From Gemmatimonadetes bacterium SCN 70-22 (GTDB lineage: Bacteria; Gemmatimonadota; Gemmatimonadetes; Gemmatimonadales; Gemmatimonadaceae), in contig MEDZ01000026.1 of NCBI GenBank assembly GCA_001724275.1, positions 1 to 46,212 of the forward strand: a stretch of DNA of 46,212 bases, read 5' to 3'. The notes under the pieces were generated by a model, which saw only the letters and a program-made list of their open reading frames with translations, searched no databases and was not told the DNA's origin. This document shows, one piece after another, positions 8,109 through 17,498 of the stretch. Numbering within the stretch: the stretch's first letter is position 1; the number at the start of each line of letters is the position of its first letter. A program made the position numbers and the translations under genes.

Positions 8109-9088
8109 GCGCTCGCCTCCCCTGCCGGGGCCAGCGCCCCCGCCGCGTCCTTGAGGTGCGTGAGGTACTTCTCGGCCGCCACCGCGGCGGTGGTCGCGTC
8201 TCCCACCGCCGTGGTGACCTGCCTCGTCAGCTGCACGCGCACGTCGCCGGCGGCGAACAGCCCCGGAATCGTGGTCTGCATGTGCCAGTCGGTGATGACG
8301 TACCCGGTGGCATCGTGGTCCACGTGGTCCGCGATGATCGTGGTGTTCGGCTTGAACCCGATGAAGACGAACATCCCGGTCACGGGGAGCGTGCGCGCCT
8401 CGCCGCTCACCACGTCGCGGATCGAGAGATGACTGACCAGCCCCTTGTCGTCGGCGTGCACCTCGTCCACCACCGTGTTCCAGACGACCTCGATCTTCGG
8501 GTTCTCGAAGACGCGCTTCTGCACGATCTTCGAGGCGCGGAACGCATCGCGCCGGTGGACCAGGTAGACCTTCTCGGCGAAGCGCGTCAGATAGTCGGCC
8601 TCCTCGCACGCCGCGTCGCCACCTCCGACCACCGCGATCGTGTGTCCCTTGAAGAAGGCGCCGTCACAGACCGCGCAATACGACACTCCCTTTCCGGCGT
8701 ACTCGTTCTCGCCCGGGATGCCGAGCTTGATCGGGGTGCCGCCGGCTGTGACGATCACGGCCGGCGAGCGGTACACCTCGCCGTCGTCGCAGGTGGTCTC
8801 GAATGTCCCGTCGTCGAGGCGCTTGATGCGCTCGACGTTGCGCGTGTGGAACTCGGCGCCGAACTTCGCCGCGTGCGCGGCAAACTTCTGCGCCAGGTCC
8901 CACCCCTCGACGTGCTCGAACCCGGGGTAGTCCTCGATCATCTCCGTGTTGAGGAGCTCCCCTCCCGGTGCGCCACGCTCGAGGATCACCGTCTTGAGCA
9001 TCGAGCGCCCGGCGTACAGCCCGGCCGTCATGCCGGCTGGTCCTGCCCCGACGATCACGACTTCGTAGTTGTGCGTGCCCACGTGCAT
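8105..9088 (-). CDS. trxB: Thioredoxin reductase
   Basis: This 327-residue flavoprotein moves electrons from NADPH through FAD and a disulfide to thioredoxin. It shows the FAD-binding GAGPAG (residues 14-19), the redox pair Cys138-Ala-Val-Cys141 followed by Asp, the NADPH-binding VGGGDAACEEA, and the C-terminal FAD motif GLFAAGDVR. The ATG at 9088 is preferred; an upstream in-frame codon at 9187 would add 33 Arg-rich residues without similarity. It leads a four-gene run with the MBL hydrolase, the membrane protein and the lipoprotein. Confidence 0.95.
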   Translation of the reverse strand: MHVGTHNYEVVIVGAGPAGMTAGLYAGRSMLKTVILERGAPGGELLNTEMIEDYPGFEHVEGWDLAQKFAAHAAKFGAEFHTRNVERIKRLDDGTFETTCDDGEVYRSPAVIVTAGGTPIKLGIPGENEYAGKGVSYCAVCDGAFFKGHTIAVVGGGDAACEEADYLTRFAEKVYLVHRRDAFRASKIVQKRVFENPKIEVVWNTVVDEVHADDKGLVSHLSIRDVVSGEARTLPVTGMFVFIGFKPNTTIIADHVDHDATGYVITDWHMQTTIPGLFAAGDVRVQLTRQVTTAVGDATTAAVAAEKYLTHLKDAAGALAPAGEASA

Positions 9089-9142
9089 CTCCCGGTGAGT
9101 AAGGCGCGGACGGTGCCGCGCCGGCTGCCGTAATCTCGCGCC

Positions 9143-9172
9143 GGGGCGCGCGTGGTGGAACCGGCGCGCCCC
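9143..9172 (-). terminator. Hairpin after the SDR gene
   Basis: Arms 9143-9151 and 9164-9172 are exact 9-bp reverse complements around a 12-base loop. It lies in the 150-base gap between the SDR stop and trxB start, and could end the E2-PHP-SDR transcript. There is no T-run. Confidence 0.45.
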
Positions 9173-9238
9173 GCGCCGCTCCCCCACATGTCCGGGAGCT
9201 ACGCCGGGCGTTCCCTTCGCCAGCGCCGGCGCGACCGG

Positions 9239-10000
9239 TCAGCGGCGGACGTGCCGTCCCCCATCGACGACCAGGACCTCGCCCGTGACGAAGGTGGCAT
9301 CGAGGAAGTATTCGAGGGCGTGCACGACGTCCTCCGGTCCCCCCAGCCGGCGCAGCGGCGTGGTGGAGGCCAACCGTTCGGCCGAGGCATCTTCCCACCC
9401 CTCGGGGAGGAGCACGACACCGGGGGCGATCGCGTTGACGCGGATGTTGGGGGCGAGCGCCCGCGCGAGGGCGCGCGTCATCTGCACCACGGCCGCCTTC
9501 GACATCCCGTGCGGGATGTAGCCGCGCCACGTCTCGAAGGCGGCGAGGTCGGCGATGTTCACGATGAGGCCCCCCTCCCGCATGACGGCGGCGGCCGCCT
9601 GCGCGGCCAGGAAGGGGGCACGCACGTTCAGCGAGAAGATCTCGTCCCACTGCGCGGCGGTGACGCTCCCGACCGGGGTGCGCAGCATGTTGGCCGCCGA
9701 ATTGACGAGCACGTCCAGGCGCCCGCAGCTCGCGACGACGTCGCGCACCAGCGCCTCGGGGGCGTCCGCGGTGGCGAGGTCGGCGACGAAGGCGCGCGCC
9801 GTCCCGCCGGCGCGCTCGATCTCGCGCACGAGGGCATCGGCCTCGGCGGTCGACCGGCGATGGTGGATGGCGACGTGGTAGCCACGCCGGGCGAGGGCGC
9901 GCGTGAACGCCGCGCCGAGCCGGCGCGCGCCACCGGTCACCAGCGCCACGCGCTCGCCCGTCGCGGCGCCCTTCCCGTCAGGCAACGACGACACCGGCAC
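9239..10000 (-). CDS. SDR oxidoreductase, pteridine-reductase-like, with catalytic Tyr replaced by His
   Basis: This 253-residue short-chain dehydrogenase has the NADP(H) loop TGGARRLG (residues 22-29), characteristic of pteridine reductase/FolM-type members, plus LVNSAA, LNVRAPF and the C-terminal VDGG. Aligning the active site with PTR1, Asp151 matches its catalytic Asp and Lys168 its Lys, but the Tyr of YxxxK is His164 (codon CAC); a Tyr sits three residues earlier at 161. Substrate is unknown. I start it at GTG 10000, preceded by GAGG; GTG at 9994 is an alternative. Either start overlaps the PHP gene's end by 17-23 bases. It is the last gene of the run. Confidence 0.85.
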   Translation of the reverse strand: MPVSSLPDGKGAATGERVALVTGGARRLGAAFTRALARRGYHVAIHHRRSTAEADALVREIERAGGTARAFVADLATADAPEALVRDVVASCGRLDVLVNSAANMLRTPVGSVTAAQWDEIFSLNVRAPFLAAQAAAAVMREGGLIVNIADLAAFETWRGYIPHGMSKAAVVQMTRALARALAPNIRVNAIAPGVVLLPEGWEDASAERLASTTPLRRLGGPEDVVHALEYFLDATFVTGEVLVVDGGRHVRR

Positions 10001-10859
10001 GCCGGGCCTCGACGCGCGCGTCCTGTCGCTCCAGCCACGCGAGCGGGACGGGGAGGGCGCCGATCGCGCGCGACCCCGTCGTGGCGCCATGCGAGTCCGA
10101 GCCGCCGGACGGGACGAGGTCCAGGTGGTCGGCCACGGCGAGGAGGCGCTTGCGGTCTTCCGCCGAGTGGCTGGGATGGAGGACCTCCACCCCGTCGAGC
10201 CCCATCGCCTTGAGGGCGGTGAGACGGGTCAACGATCCTTCGCCCCCCGGATGAGCGAGGACGGCGATCCCGCCGCACGCGTGGACCATCCCGATGGCGT
10301 CGCGCAGCGAGAGGCGACGCTTGTCGAGATAGGCTGGACGCCCGACGGCGAGGTAGCGGTCGAAGGCATCGCGGCTGTCGCGGGCATAGCCGTTCTCGAC
10401 GAGGGCACGGGCGACGTGCGGGCGCCCGATCGCCCCGCCCGCGGCGGCATCGAGGACGTCCTGGAAGGTGATCTTCACGCCGATGGCGTTCAGGCGCTCG
10501 ACCATCCGGGCGCCACGGTCGCGGCGGGCCTCGCGGTAGGCGAGGAGGTCGTGGTCCATCGCCTCGATATCCGCCAGATGCAAGCCGAGGAGGTGTGTCT
10601 CGTCGTTCCCCTGGTAGGCGGACAGCTCGACGCCGGCGATGATGCGCAGGGGGGACCCCTGCGCCGCCTGACGAGCGAGGGGAATGCCAGCCACCGTATC
10701 GTGGTCCGTCAGGGCAATGGCGCGGACCCCGGCCGCCAGCGCGGCCGCCACCACCTCGGGCGGCGCCAGCGAGCCGTCGGAAGCGGTGGAGTGCATGTGC
10801 AGGTCGACGCGCGGCGCCTGAAGGTCACCGGGCGCGGGCGTCGCCGCAGGGAGGGTCAC
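9978..10859 (-). CDS. PHP-domain phosphoesterase, RNase AM/TrpH (YciV)-like
   Basis: This 293-residue protein begins with the PHP metal motif DLHMHSTASDGS (His21, His23) and carries further metal-ligand motifs ALTDHDT, GVELSA, LAHPGG and GSDSHG. The layout matches the YciV/TrpH family, whose E. coli member is a 5'-3' exoribonuclease that also removes 3'-phosphoadenosine phosphates. It starts with GTG at 10859, overlapping the preceding gene's stop (GTGA). The 3' end overlaps the SDR start. The upstream frame extension is other-frame noise. Confidence 0.87.
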   Translation of the reverse strand: MTLPAATPAPGDLQAPRVDLHMHSTASDGSLAPPEVVAAALAAGVRAIALTDHDTVAGIPLARQAAQGSPLRIIAGVELSAYQGNDETHLLGLHLADIEAMDHDLLAYREARRDRGARMVERLNAIGVKITFQDVLDAAAGGAIGRPHVARALVENGYARDSRDAFDRYLAVGRPAYLDKRRLSLRDAIGMVHACGGIAVLAHPGGEGSLTRLTALKAMGLDGVEVLHPSHSAEDRKRLLAVADHLDLVPSGGSDSHGATTGSRAIGALPVPLAWLERQDARVEARRAGVVVA

Positions 10860-11122
10860 GTCGTGTAGCCCGCCTCGGGCGACATGACCCCGGGTTGCGA
10901 CTCCCTGAAGAGCCGCGCGAGGTCGGCCTCGGGCATCTCGGCGAGCGACTGCTCGCGCGAGCGCACCCCGTGCGGCGAGTAGCGGGTCACGCGGACCTCG
11001 CGGTCGGCGCCGGTGCCGGCAACGAAGAGGAGGGCGAACTCGTCGCGATCGTACTGCGTCACGTAGCCGGACGGAAAGACCCGCCACGACCTGCCATCGA
11101 TGGTGATGCTGCGCGTCGGCAT
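10856..11122 (-). CDS. Hypothetical small protein
   Basis: I do not recognise this 88-residue protein. It has no signal peptide or membrane segment; the first half is beta-prone (SITIDGRSWRVFPSGYVTQYDRDEF) and the second half is acidic and helical. The ATG at 11122 lies three bases after the previous stop, and its own stop overlaps the PHP start (GTGA), so it is a real member of the run. The Trp-Arg-Val-Phe-Pro-Ser-Gly segment recalls small proteins of unknown function in related bacteria, from memory only. Confidence 0.72.
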   Translation of the reverse strand: MPTRSITIDGRSWRVFPSGYVTQYDRDEFALLFVAGTGADREVRVTRYSPHGVRSREQSLAEMPEADLARLFRESQPGVMSPEAGYTT

Positions 11123-11125
11123 GTC

Positions 11126-11383
11126 CTAGAGCTCCAGTTGATGCAGGAGGAGTTCACGCTCTCCCCCGCGTGTCCCGATGATCGCCCGCGCCTGCTCGAG
11201 GAGGGCGGGATCCTTCGCCTCGATGTACTGCACGACCTCTCCCGGCGCGTCCGACCGCTCGAACACCCAGTAGTACACACCGATGGCCTTGAGCGCGCCC
11301 TCGCGCGCGCGGGCGCGCGCCAGGAACTCGGCGCGCGCCGCCTCGGGAACGGTGGACCACAGCTCGGCCAGGGCGCGTGCCAT
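11126..11383 (-). CDS. Hypothetical small helical protein
   Basis: This 85-residue protein is unrecognised. It is mainly helical (LAELWSTVPEAARAEFLARARAREGALKAI) with an aromatic strand GVYYWVFE in the middle and an acidic C-terminus. It starts two bases after the E2 stop and ends three bases before the next start, so it is co-translated with the E2 subunit. The longer frame extending upstream runs antisense-like over the E2 gene and is not real. Confidence 0.68.
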   Translation of the reverse strand: MARALAELWSTVPEAARAEFLARARAREGALKAIGVYYWVFERSDAPGEVVQYIEAKDPALLEQARAIIGTRGGERELLLHQLEL

Positions 11384-11385
11384 GC

Positions 11386-12747
11386 TCAGAACCCGGTTTC
11401 GGGAATCGTCTCCAGCTGCTTCTTGACGAAGGCCATGAACTGGTCGGCGTCGGAGCCATCGACGATCCGGTGGTCGAACGACAGCGCGAAGTAGGCGCAG
11501 GTACGGATCGCGATGGTGTCCTCGCCGTCGGGCCCCGTGACCACCTTGGGGCGCTTCTCGATGCTCCCGAGGCAGAGGATGGCGACGGTGGGCTGCGGGA
11601 TCACCGGGGTCCCCATCACGGAGCCGAAGACGCCGGGGTTCGTGATGGTGAAGGTGGCGTCCTGCACCTCGTCCGGCTTCAGCTTCTTGGCGCGCGCGCG
11701 GGTGGCCAGGTCGTTGATGTTGCGGGTGAGCCCAACGAGCGACAGCGAGTCGGCCTGCTTGACGACGGGGACGATGAGCCCCCAATCGAGCGCGACCGCG
11801 ATGCCGACGTTGTACTGCTTGCGGAAGACGATGTCGGTGCCGCGCACCGCGGCGTTGATCACCGGGAACTTCCGCAGCCCCTGCACCACCGCCTGGGTGA
11901 TGAACGGGAGGAAGGTGAGCTTCTCGCCGTACTGGGCCTCGAACTCCGCGCGCATGCGGTGGCGCAGCCGCGCCACCCGGGTCAGGTCGACCTCGAAGAC
12001 GCTGGTGACGTGGGCCGAGGTGTGCTTCGAGTAAACCATGTGTCCGGCGGTGAGGCGCCGGATCTTGGACATGGGTTCGACGACATCTCCCGGCCAGGGG
12101 GTCACGACGGGGGGCTCGAAGCCGAAGCCGGCCGGGGCATACATCGACGCCATCGGCGCGGGGGCGATGCCGGACGGCGCCGCCGCAGGGGCGGTCGTCG
12201 CGCTCCCCGACTCGATGGCGTGCAGGATGTCCTTCTTCGTCACGCGGCCGGCTATCCCGCTCCCCTGCAGCCCGGCCAGCTGAATGCCGTGCTCCGCGGC
12301 GATCTTGCGGACGAGGGGTGAGGACTTGGTGCGAAGGCGCTCCTCGAACGACCCCGGCGCGGCGGCGGGCGCAGCCACTGGCGCGGCGGAGGGCGCCACC
12401 GGCGCCGGCGATGGAGCAGCTGCCGGCGTCGCCGTCGCGGCGACCGGCGAAGGCGATGCCGCCGGCGCGCTGGGGGGGGCGGCCGAGAGCGCCGCCGCAG
12501 CACTCGCATCGGACTCGAGGCGCGCGACCACCGTCTGGACGGGGACGGTCTGTCCGTCCGTCACGAGGATCTCGACGAGGACGCCGGCCGCCGGCGCCGG
12601 GATCTCGGCGTCGACCTTGTCGGTCGAGATCTCGAAGAGCGGCTCATCGCGCTTCACGCTATCGCCGATCTTCTTGAGCCAGCGGGACATCGTCCCCTCG
12701 GCGATCGATTCGCCCATCTGGGGCATCACCACGTCGATGCGAGCCAA
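11386..12747 (-). CDS. 2-oxoacid dehydrogenase E2 (lipoyl acyltransferase)
   Basis: This 453-residue E2 moves the acyl group from E1 to CoA. It has one N-terminal lipoyl domain with lipoyl Lys44 in STDKVDAEIP, an Ala/Pro/Ser-rich linker, a peripheral-subunit-binding domain (SPLVRKIAAEHG then VTKKDIL), and the catalytic domain ending in FDHRIVDGSDADQF with the active His and Asp. The start is TTG at 12747: GGGAGGT lies four bases upstream and the lipoyl domain begins at once. With the E1 genes upstream it probably forms a branched-chain or pyruvate-type complex. No E3 (lpd) is in the window. Substrate class cannot be told from the E2 alone. Confidence 0.9.
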   Translation of the reverse strand: MARIDVVMPQMGESIAEGTMSRWLKKIGDSVKRDEPLFEISTDKVDAEIPAPAAGVLVEILVTDGQTVPVQTVVARLESDASAAAALSAAPPSAPAASPSPVAATATPAAAPSPAPVAPSAAPVAAPAAAPGSFEERLRTKSSPLVRKIAAEHGIQLAGLQGSGIAGRVTKKDILHAIESGSATTAPAAAPSGIAPAPMASMYAPAGFGFEPPVVTPWPGDVVEPMSKIRRLTAGHMVYSKHTSAHVTSVFEVDLTRVARLRHRMRAEFEAQYGEKLTFLPFITQAVVQGLRKFPVINAAVRGTDIVFRKQYNVGIAVALDWGLIVPVVKQADSLSLVGLTRNINDLATRARAKKLKPDEVQDATFTITNPGVFGSVMGTPVIPQPTVAILCLGSIEKRPKVVTGPDGEDTIAIRTCAYFALSFDHRIVDGSDADQFMAFVKKQLETIPETGF

Positions 12748-12750
12748 AGG

Positions 12751-12775
12751 ACCTCCCTTTCGTTTATTTATTTGT
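12751..12775 (-). promoter_or_regulatory. Ribosome binding site and AT-rich leader fixing the TTG start of E2
   Basis: On the minus strand GGGAGGT (complement of 12751-12757) lies just before TTG at 12747. Directly upstream is an AT-rich stretch with two ATAAA words, a clear low-GC patch. It could enhance initiation and offset the weak TTG codon. Confidence 0.6.
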
Positions 12776-12883
12776 CCGCGGCGCCGTTGCGCCATCTCAG
12801 ATGCGCAGCGCTTTCGCGCCGACGGTGGTTCCCGGCGCCTCCGCGCCGTCCTGCTCACGAAGCGGCTTGGGGCCGCTACACGT

Positions 12884-13210
12884 TCAACGCTTCCCGGTGA
12901 GGCGCCGGAGGACGAGCGCCGGCAGCGTAATCGCGCCGATTACCCCGCCGATGCCCACGTACACGTACCAATCGCACAGGGGGAGCCCCTCGCACGACGG
13001 CGCCTTGCGCAGTCCCGCCACGATGCGGCCAAGGAGGACCGCCACCATGCCGCCGCTGAAGAAGCCGATCACAAAGGTAAAGCACCCCAGCCCAAACTTC
13101 CGCCCAAAGGCGATCGCCTCATCGTTCGCCTGCGGCGTGTCGGCTCCGCCTCCACCCCCACGCGGTCGCCCCGGCCCCCCCTCTCCCGACTCCGCTCTCC
13201 CATCCGCCAT
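12884..13210 (-). CDS. Small two-helix membrane protein between E1 beta and E2
   Basis: This 108-residue protein is unrecognised. It has a Gly/Arg-rich, charged N-terminal tail (residues 1-35), a first membrane helix around 42-62 (CFTFVIGFFSGGMVAVLL), a loop with two Cys and a Trp (SCEGLPLCDWYVYVG), and a second helix around 83-100. The ATG at 13210 overlaps the E1 beta stop by one base (TGATG). It sits inside the dehydrogenase gene set, so it may tether the complex or be a passenger; nothing in the sequence decides this. Confidence 0.78.
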   Translation of the reverse strand: MADGRAESGEGGPGRPRGGGGGADTPQANDEAIAFGRKFGLGCFTFVIGFFSGGMVAVLLGRIVAGLRKAPSCEGLPLCDWYVYVGIGGVIGAITLPALVLRRLTGKR

Positions 13211-14187
13211 CAGTACCTCGCTACCCAGCGCGCGGCGCGGACCACGTCGCTCACCTGGGGGAGGACATAGTCCTCCAGCGCGGGAGCGTACGGGAGCGGA
13301 ACGTCGTGGGCCGTCACGCGCATCACCGGGGCGTCGAGCCAGGCGAAGCACGTCTCGTTGATGCGCGCCGTGATCTCGCCGGCGATCCCTCCGGTGCGCG
13401 TGTCCTCGTGGACCACGAGCACGCGATTGGTCTTCCTCACCGTCGCGACGATCGCGTCGTCGTCGAGCGGGGCGAGCGATCGGAGGTCGATCACCTCGAC
13501 GGACAGCCCGTCCTCTCGCTCGAGCTGCTCGGCGGCTTCGAGCGCCTTGTGGACCGTCGCGGCATAGGTGATGATCGACAGATCGGTCCCTTCGCGGGCC
13601 ACTCGCGCCCTGCCGATCGGGACGGCGCCATCTCCTGCCGGGAGTCGCCCCTTGATGCGCCGATAGAGATACTTGTGCTCGAAGAAGAGGACGCAGTCGT
13701 CGTCGCGGATGGCGGACTTCATCAGGCCGTAGGCATCCTCGGCGGTGGCCGGATAGACCACCTTGAGCCCTGGCGTGTGGATGAAGCCGGCCTCGGGATT
13801 CTGCGAGTGGAAGGGGCCACCACGCACGTATCCACCGGAGGGGCCGCGGACCACCATCGGACAGGGGAGGAAGGCGCGATACCGTGCCGTCGCCACGTAG
13901 TTGGTGAGCATGTCGTAGGCGTTGGCGATGAAGTCGATGAACTGCATCTCCACGACCGGACGCATCCCCATGTGGGCGGCGCCGGCGGCGGCGCCCACGA
14001 TCCCGATCTCCGAGATGGGCGAGTCGATGACCCGCCCCTCCCCGAAGCGGTCGAGCAGCCCGTCGGTGACCTTGAACGCCCCCCCGAAGGCGCCGATGTC
14101 CTCGCCGATGCAGAACACGGCCGGGTCACGCTCCATTTCGTCGGCGAGCGCCTGGCGGATCGCCTCGAGGTAGGTGATCTCCGACAT
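13210..14187 (-). CDS. 2-oxoacid dehydrogenase E1 component, beta subunit
   Basis: This 325-residue protein pairs with the alpha subunit to decarboxylate a 2-oxo acid with thiamine diphosphate. Landmarks are TYLEAIRQAL at the start, the conserved Glu of GEDIGAFGGAF, ISEIGIVGAAAGAAHMG, RGPSGG and the C-terminal VIDLRSLAPLD and VVHEDTRTGG. These match the branched-chain/pyruvate dehydrogenase beta family. The ATG at 14187 overlaps the alpha-subunit stop by one base (TGATG), favouring equal synthesis of the two subunits. Long frames extending upstream are noise. Confidence 0.92.
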   Translation of the reverse strand: MSEITYLEAIRQALADEMERDPAVFCIGEDIGAFGGAFKVTDGLLDRFGEGRVIDSPISEIGIVGAAAGAAHMGMRPVVEMQFIDFIANAYDMLTNYVATARYRAFLPCPMVVRGPSGGYVRGGPFHSQNPEAGFIHTPGLKVVYPATAEDAYGLMKSAIRDDDCVLFFEHKYLYRRIKGRLPAGDGAVPIGRARVAREGTDLSIITYAATVHKALEAAEQLEREDGLSVEVIDLRSLAPLDDDAIVATVRKTNRVLVVHEDTRTGGIAGEITARINETCFAWLDAPVMRVTAHDVPLPYAPALEDYVLPQVSDVVRAARWVARY

Positions 14188-15380
14188 CAGCCCCTCCCCT
14201 CCCCCGACGCCCCGTTCCACGTCCCCCAGCCCTCGGCGCGCTCGTGCTCGTCCACGGCCGCACGCGCTCCCTCGCGGAACCAGAGCGGAGGCGCCGACGG
14301 CGGCTCGGCGTAGACGCCCACGAGTGCGTCGAGCGGCTCGGGGAGCGGCGATGCCTCGGCCACGTCTGTCGCCTCGTCCACCACCGTCCGCACGCGGGCA
14401 TCGGTGGCGGCGATCTCGTCGTCGCTGAATCCCAACGAGTCGCGCATCACCTGGAGGTAGCGGTCGATCGGGTCGTTGTTGGCGGCCCACCACTCCGCTT
14501 CCCCGGCCGGGACGTACGACTGGTTGTCGTGCTCGGCGTGTCCCTTGCGGCGGTAGGTGATCAGTTCCACCAGCGTCACCCCCTCCCCGCGGCGCGCGCG
14601 GTCGACCGCGCGCTTCGTCGCATCATAGACGGCGAGGACGTCGTTCCCGTCGGCCTGCTCGCTGTGGATCCCGTACCCGGGGGCCTTGTCGATCATCTGT
14701 CGGGCGGCGGTCTGCTTCTCGGTCGGCGTGGAGTACGCGTACTGGTTGCTCTCGACGACGACCACGAGCGGGCACCGCTGCACGGCGGCGAGGTTGATCC
14801 CCTCGTGAAATGCCCCGGTGGAGGTGGCGCCGTCGCCGACGTACACCAGCCCCACGCGATCCTCGCCCCGCATCTTGAACGAGAGCGTGACCCCGGCCAT
14901 CACGGGCACCATGTCCCCGAGCGGCGAGATCTGGCCGATGAAGCCGCGCTCCAGGTCGCCGAAGTGGATGTTGAGCTCGCGCCCGCGTGTCGGCGAGTCG
15001 CCCCTGGCCATGTACTGGCGCAGGATCTCGACCGGAGTGGCCCCCTTCACCAGCATCGACCCCATGTTCCGGATCAGGGGGGACATGATGTCCCGGCGCT
15101 CGAGGGCGAAGGTGCTCCCGACCGCGTCGGCCTCCTGCCCTAACGAGCGGAAGAGCCCGCCGACGACCTTGGTCTGCCGGTAGAGGGCGACGAGCCGCTC
15201 CTCGAGCGTGCGCGTGAGGCGCATCCAGTAATACAGCTCGAGCTTCTGCTCGCGCGTGAGCGCGTCGGACGGGCGCACCCCGCCGCCGGCGGCCGCGGGA
15301 GCCACCGTGCGGATCGCCCGTCCCCCTCCCCCGTGCTTTCCCGTTCCCTGCCGAGCGCCCTCAGTCTGTCGTCCCGCCAT
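14187..15380 (-). CDS. 2-oxoacid dehydrogenase E1 component, alpha subunit
   Basis: This 397-residue subunit binds thiamine diphosphate: the motif starts at GDGATSTGAFHEG and ends in ESNQYAYST. LTREQKLELYYWMRLTRTLEERL and the GHAEHDNQSYVP phosphorylation-loop region are typical of branched-chain or pyruvate E1 alpha. About 35 residues before the conserved part form a Gly/Ala/Arg-rich tail of no clear role. The start ATG at 15380 directly follows the stop of the preceding small gene. The substrate (branched-chain 2-oxo acid, pyruvate or acetoin) cannot be fixed from sequence alone. Confidence 0.92.
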   Translation of the reverse strand: MAGRQTEGARQGTGKHGGGGRAIRTVAPAAAGGGVRPSDALTREQKLELYYWMRLTRTLEERLVALYRQTKVVGGLFRSLGQEADAVGSTFALERRDIMSPLIRNMGSMLVKGATPVEILRQYMARGDSPTRGRELNIHFGDLERGFIGQISPLGDMVPVMAGVTLSFKMRGEDRVGLVYVGDGATSTGAFHEGINLAAVQRCPLVVVVESNQYAYSTPTEKQTAARQMIDKAPGYGIHSEQADGNDVLAVYDATKRAVDRARRGEGVTLVELITYRRKGHAEHDNQSYVPAGEAEWWAANNDPIDRYLQVMRDSLGFSDDEIAATDARVRTVVDEATDVAEASPLPEPLDALVGVYAEPPSAPPLWFREGARAAVDEHERAEGWGTWNGASGEGRG

Positions 15381-15692
15381 TCAGTACGACCCCTCGAGCA
15401 CGTGGCGCGGATCGTCCTGGCGGTGCAGCTGCAGGAAGAACTTCTTCACGTTGCGATCGAGGCGGCTCTCGCCGATCTGGTCCGTCTCGACCTCGACGAA
15501 CGTGTAGTGCCCCCCCTCGGACCTGGCCGAGAGCCTCATGCGGGCCGTGACCTCGGGGGTGCCCACGACGCCCTGGAAGCCTCGCGAGCGCGGCGCGCTG
15601 GCGGTCGTGGCCAGCCCCAGGCCGGCGAAGAAGGCATCGGCCGACTCCATCACCTCGGCCGGGGTAAGGTGCGTGCGGAAGAAATGACGCAT
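15381..15692 (-). CDS. Hypothetical small protein upstream of E1 alpha
   Basis: This 103-residue soluble protein is not recognised. It begins MRHFFRTHLTPAEVMESADAF, suggesting a helix-strand fold, and has a beta-rich middle (RMRLSARSEGGHYTFVEVET) before a basic helix (NVKKFFLQL). Its stop is immediately followed by the E1 alpha ATG, and it starts three bases after the lipoprotein stop, so it is co-transcribed with the dehydrogenase. A role in that enzyme is possible but not shown. Confidence 0.75.
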   Translation of the reverse strand: MRHFFRTHLTPAEVMESADAFFAGLGLATTASAPRSRGFQGVVGTPEVTARMRLSARSEGGHYTFVEVETDQIGESRLDRNVKKFFLQLHRQDDPRHVLEGSY

Positions 15693-15695
15693 CGG

Positions 15696-16135
15696 TTACT
15701 TGTTGCACTCCTGTCCGGGAGGCGCCTCGGCCAGGACCTGCTGCATCCAATCGTTGGCGCGCTGCAGGCGCTGGGTGGAATCGCGCCGGAACTGGAAGCC
15801 GATGGCCCACGTCCCGGCATTGACGAACATCAGCGAGGAGTAATAGGTACCGAGCTCCTTGCCGGGCGTGAGCCCGTTGTCGGTGCTCTTGCGATCCTCG
15901 TTGGTGGCGAAGATGCGTCCCTCGCCTCCCTCGATCGGCTCCCCGGTCTTGGCATCACGCACGACGATCGTGAACTGCACCTGCTCCAGCGCGCACGGCG
16001 GCGTCGGATCGAACGAGATGGCCACCGAGTAGTCCTCGGTGTAGAGGCGGACCTGTGGCCGCTCGCCCGTGGGGCCGCAGGCCGCCACGCCCATCGCGAT
16101 GATGCCCGCCGCCAGTGCGAGCCGGAGTCGCCGGA

Positions 16136-16139
<4 letters not shown>
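15696..16139 (-). CDS. Hypothetical lipoprotein, YtkA-like fold possible
   Basis: This 147-residue lipoprotein has a signal peptide and a lipobox GVAAC with Cys21. The mature part (VRLYTEDYSVAISFDPTPP, then VQFTIVVRDAKTGEPIEGGEG and GTYYSSLMFVNAGTWAIGFQF) has the alternating strand pattern of a small immunoglobulin-like domain as in YtkA/FixH-like proteins. Two Cys near residues 50 and 145 could pair. The ATG at 16139 overlaps the inositol-phosphate synthase stop (ATGA). The function is unknown. Confidence 0.8.
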
Positions 16140-17473
<1,334 letters not shown>

Positions 17474-17498
17474 GGACGTTTCTCCTGAAAGGACGAAT

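Noticed and set aside
7467-8609. A 380-residue MBL protein.
   Set aside because: The N-terminal half overlays trxB in another frame; the GTG at 8108 overlapping the trxB stop is the real start.
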